Shown: positions 21,222 to 22,500 of the stretch, one piece after another
Position numbering within the stretch: position 1 is the first letter of the stretch
How the letters are laid out: each line of letters begins with the position of its first letter
Source of the DNA: Stramonita haemastoma
Lineage: Eukaryota > Mollusca > Gastropoda > Neogastropoda > Muricidae
Reading direction: 5' to 3'
NCBI GenBank assembly: GCA_030674155.1
Contig: CM060342.1
Span: 18,135,514 to 18,158,013, forward strand
Length of the DNA stretch: 22,500 nucleotides
Notes under the pieces: generated by a model
The model's input: the letters and a program-made list of their open reading frames with translations, nothing else
Told to the model about the DNA's origin: nothing
The model's database searches: none
Translations under genes and position numbers: made by a program

Positions 21222-21341
21222 AAGGAGGAGAGGAGGGAGATGGAGGGAGGGGGGTGAGGGAGGGGGAGGAGGGGGTGGAAGGGGAGGGGTGGGGAGGGGA
21301 AGGAGGGAGGGGTGGGGGGAGGGGGGGGAGGTGGTGGGAGG
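21222..21341 (-). repeat. G-rich tract
   Basis: GGGAGG-type purine tract on the plus strand, between the inner arm and repeat D copy 4. It lies on the 3' side of D, unlike the other tracts. Confidence 0.95.
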
Positions 21342-21585
21342 CCTGTGTGAAAGAAGTAGAGGGCGAAAGTAAATGATTGTAGACATAAATGATTGTCAAT
21401 TTGTGAAGATATAGTAAAAGACAGCTGTGGAATTTCAAGTTGTTGGTTTACTGATAAGTTGTCAAAATGTGAAGGCAGGAAGTTAAGATGTGAGTTAGGA
21501 ATTGCAGATCTGTATGGGGATCTGCCCCTAACTTGTAATGCTCCAGCTTTGGAGTGATGTGTTGTCTATCTTCCCATGTTCATGG
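21342..21585 (-). repeat. Repeat D, copy 4 (minus strand)
   Basis: Read on the minus strand it starts with CATGGGAAGATAGACAACAC, then CAGATCCCCATACAGATCTG, and ends at CTACTTCTTTCACACAGG (plus-strand position 21342). Its 3' half matches copy 5 (16604-16784) far better than copies 1 to 3. D therefore has at least two subfamilies here. Confidence 0.85.
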
Positions 21586-21599
21586 TTTTGTTTTTGCTT

Positions 21600-21797
21600 T
21601 TGACTGGACTGGTCTGGGACCGGTCTGGGACCGGTCTGGAACGGACAGGTTACCACTGGTCTGGACCTGTTCCGACCGGTCGGAACTGGTCTGAACTGAT
21701 CTGAACCGGTTCTGACCAGTTCCAACTGGTCTGAACCGGTTCCAACCGGTTTGAACTGGTCTGAACCGGTCCATACCGGTCGGAACTGGTCAAAACC
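21600..21797. repeat. 10 bp ACCGGT/ACTGGT-phased minisatellite
   Basis: About 200 bp of CTGGTCTGAA, CCGGTCTGGA and CCGGTTCCAA units, with an ACCGGT or ACTGGT/ACCAGT core roughly every 10 bases. The core ACCGGT is palindromic, and both strands show alternating CTGG and CCAG. The 10-base spacing is close to one helical turn. It lies between D copy 4 and the G-rich tract that would normally touch D. Confidence 0.92.
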
Positions 21798-21825
21798 AGT
21801 CCAATCTGTAAGAAAAAGAGAGAAG

Positions 21826-22001
21826 GATGGGGAGGATAGAGGGGGAGGGGGGTAGGGGGTAGGGGGTAGGGGGGGAGGGGGGAGAGGGGGAGAGGGGGAG
21901 GAGGGGAAGGATGAGGGGAGTGGGTGGGGGACGTAGGGAGAGGGGGGAGGAGGGGGGATGGGTAGGGAAGAGAGGGGTTGGGGGGGAGGGGGGGGGAGGG
22001 C
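21826..22001 (-). repeat. G-rich tract of the right arm
   Basis: GGGGGAGGG and AGGGGGT phrases on the plus strand. It is the inverted counterpart of the C-rich tract at 16413-16603, lying between the SINE tail side and repeat D. Confidence 0.95.
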
Positions 22002-22007
22002 CCCTGA

Positions 22008-22062
22008 ACAGGAGAAGGATTGTTATCACTAACAGATTCTACTCAGGTACAGAAACACAGAC
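22008..22062. repeat. Short flanking repeat, copy 1
   Basis: AACAGGAGAAGGATTGTTAT, then a segment ending in ACAGAAACACAGACAGG. The same phrase returns on the far side of the SINE at 22418 and 22476. Confidence 0.75.
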
Positions 22063-22413
22063 AGGATTGATTGATTTGTTCTTTTTATATCAAGGATAAT
22101 GGAATAAGCACTCTTATGCTTTTTTTACATCCAATCCCCGTGTGTATGCAATTTGTCTAAATGTCATCTGTTCCCACCGGCACATGATGGCCTACTCTTA
22201 CGAAAAGCAGAACAGAATGTAACGTGTGCGGAAGATGTTCTGCGTGCGTTTACACATGGGGCCTTGGTTTAAAGTCTCATCCGAAGGACTTTAAGGGGAG
22301 AGTGGAGTCAGCACTGATGTTAACTCCAGGAGAAAAATCTCCTCGACTGGACTCAAACCCGGGTCATCAAATTGCCAGCGCAATGTTCTGACCTCTAGGC
22401 TATCCGTCCCCCG
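22063..22413 (-). mobile_element. Complete-looking tRNA-derived SINE
   Basis: On the minus strand the element has a tRNA-like head with A box TAGCCTAGAGG (22392-22402) and B box GGTTTGAGTCC (22349-22359). A central domain follows, with CTTCGGATGAGACTTTAAAC and AAGGCCCCATGTGTAAACGC; its core motif lies at 22266-22283. The 3' part ends with ATTCCATTATCCTTGATAT (22087-22105) and AATCAATCAATC. The core resembles the conserved central domain described for MetaSINE-type elements of invertebrates; this is from memory. Length is about 350 bp. The 3' third is present alone at 16269-16412. Confidence 0.78.
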
Positions 22414-22417
22414 TCCC

Positions 22418-22500
22418 AGGAGTAGGATTGTCATCACAATGGAAATCTACACAGATACAGACACAGACAGACAAACAGGAGAAGGATTGTCATCACTGTG
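22418..22500. repeat. Short flanking repeat, copies 2 and 3 (last cut by window end)
   Basis: AGGAGTAGGATTGTCATCAC starts at 22419 and AACAGGAGAAGGATTGTCAT at about 22476. Both are followed by ACAGATACAGACACAGACAG-like text where visible. With 22008-22062 this makes a ~60 bp unit on both sides of the SINE. Confidence 0.75.

Overview
This window is eukaryotic, intergenic and very rich in repeats, and I find no convincing host gene. It holds long dinucleotide and tetranucleotide tracts, tRNA-derived SINE pieces, decayed non-LTR retrotransposon (LINE) coding sequence and a tandem satellite. This fits an animal genome. The SINE core type and LINE protein style suggest a marine invertebrate, plausibly a gastropod mollusc; that placement is inference. 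Nearly all long open frames are by-products of low-complexity DNA: Cys/Val runs from (TG)n, Arg/Glu or Leu/Ser runs from (CT)n, and Pro/Ser/Leu runs from C-rich tracts.

Layout. 1-7498: AT-rich unique-looking DNA with a large compound microsatellite (491-896), further (TG)n and (CT)n tracts, one tRNA-like SINE head (2742-2822), a two-copy SINE-like tandem (3604-3925), a pyrimidine belt (4345-4850) and a two-copy retroposon 3' tail (5381-5490). 7499-16266: a 1.1 kb module present twice as a direct repeat (7499-8646 and 11377-12485), each copy followed at the same junction by a block of a ~393 bp satellite (7 and 10 monomers). A retroposon 3' tail closes the first block. 16269-22413: a nested inverted-repeat region. 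A SINE tail, a C-rich tract, a repeat here called D and a LINE-derived segment occur on the left, and again in reverse order and orientation on the right. Between the arms lie two decayed LINE fragments facing each other tail to tail, a 165 bp tandem pair, another D copy and a 1.4 kb almost pure G-rich strand. A complete-looking SINE lies at 22063-22413.

Relationships. Repeat D (about 300 bp, five copies) always lies near a (CCCTCC)-like tract on its 5' side, directly or with a 200 bp minisatellite between. The D-to-satellite junction is identical at both satellite blocks. The SINE 3' tail recurs at 5381, 16269 and 22063. The parts of this window are therefore related copies from a few repeat families that have been duplicated, inverted and expanded. 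The most unusual elements are the satellite/D composite, the nested inverted repeat and the ACCGGT-phased minisatellite (21600-21797). None could be matched to a named family without a database search.
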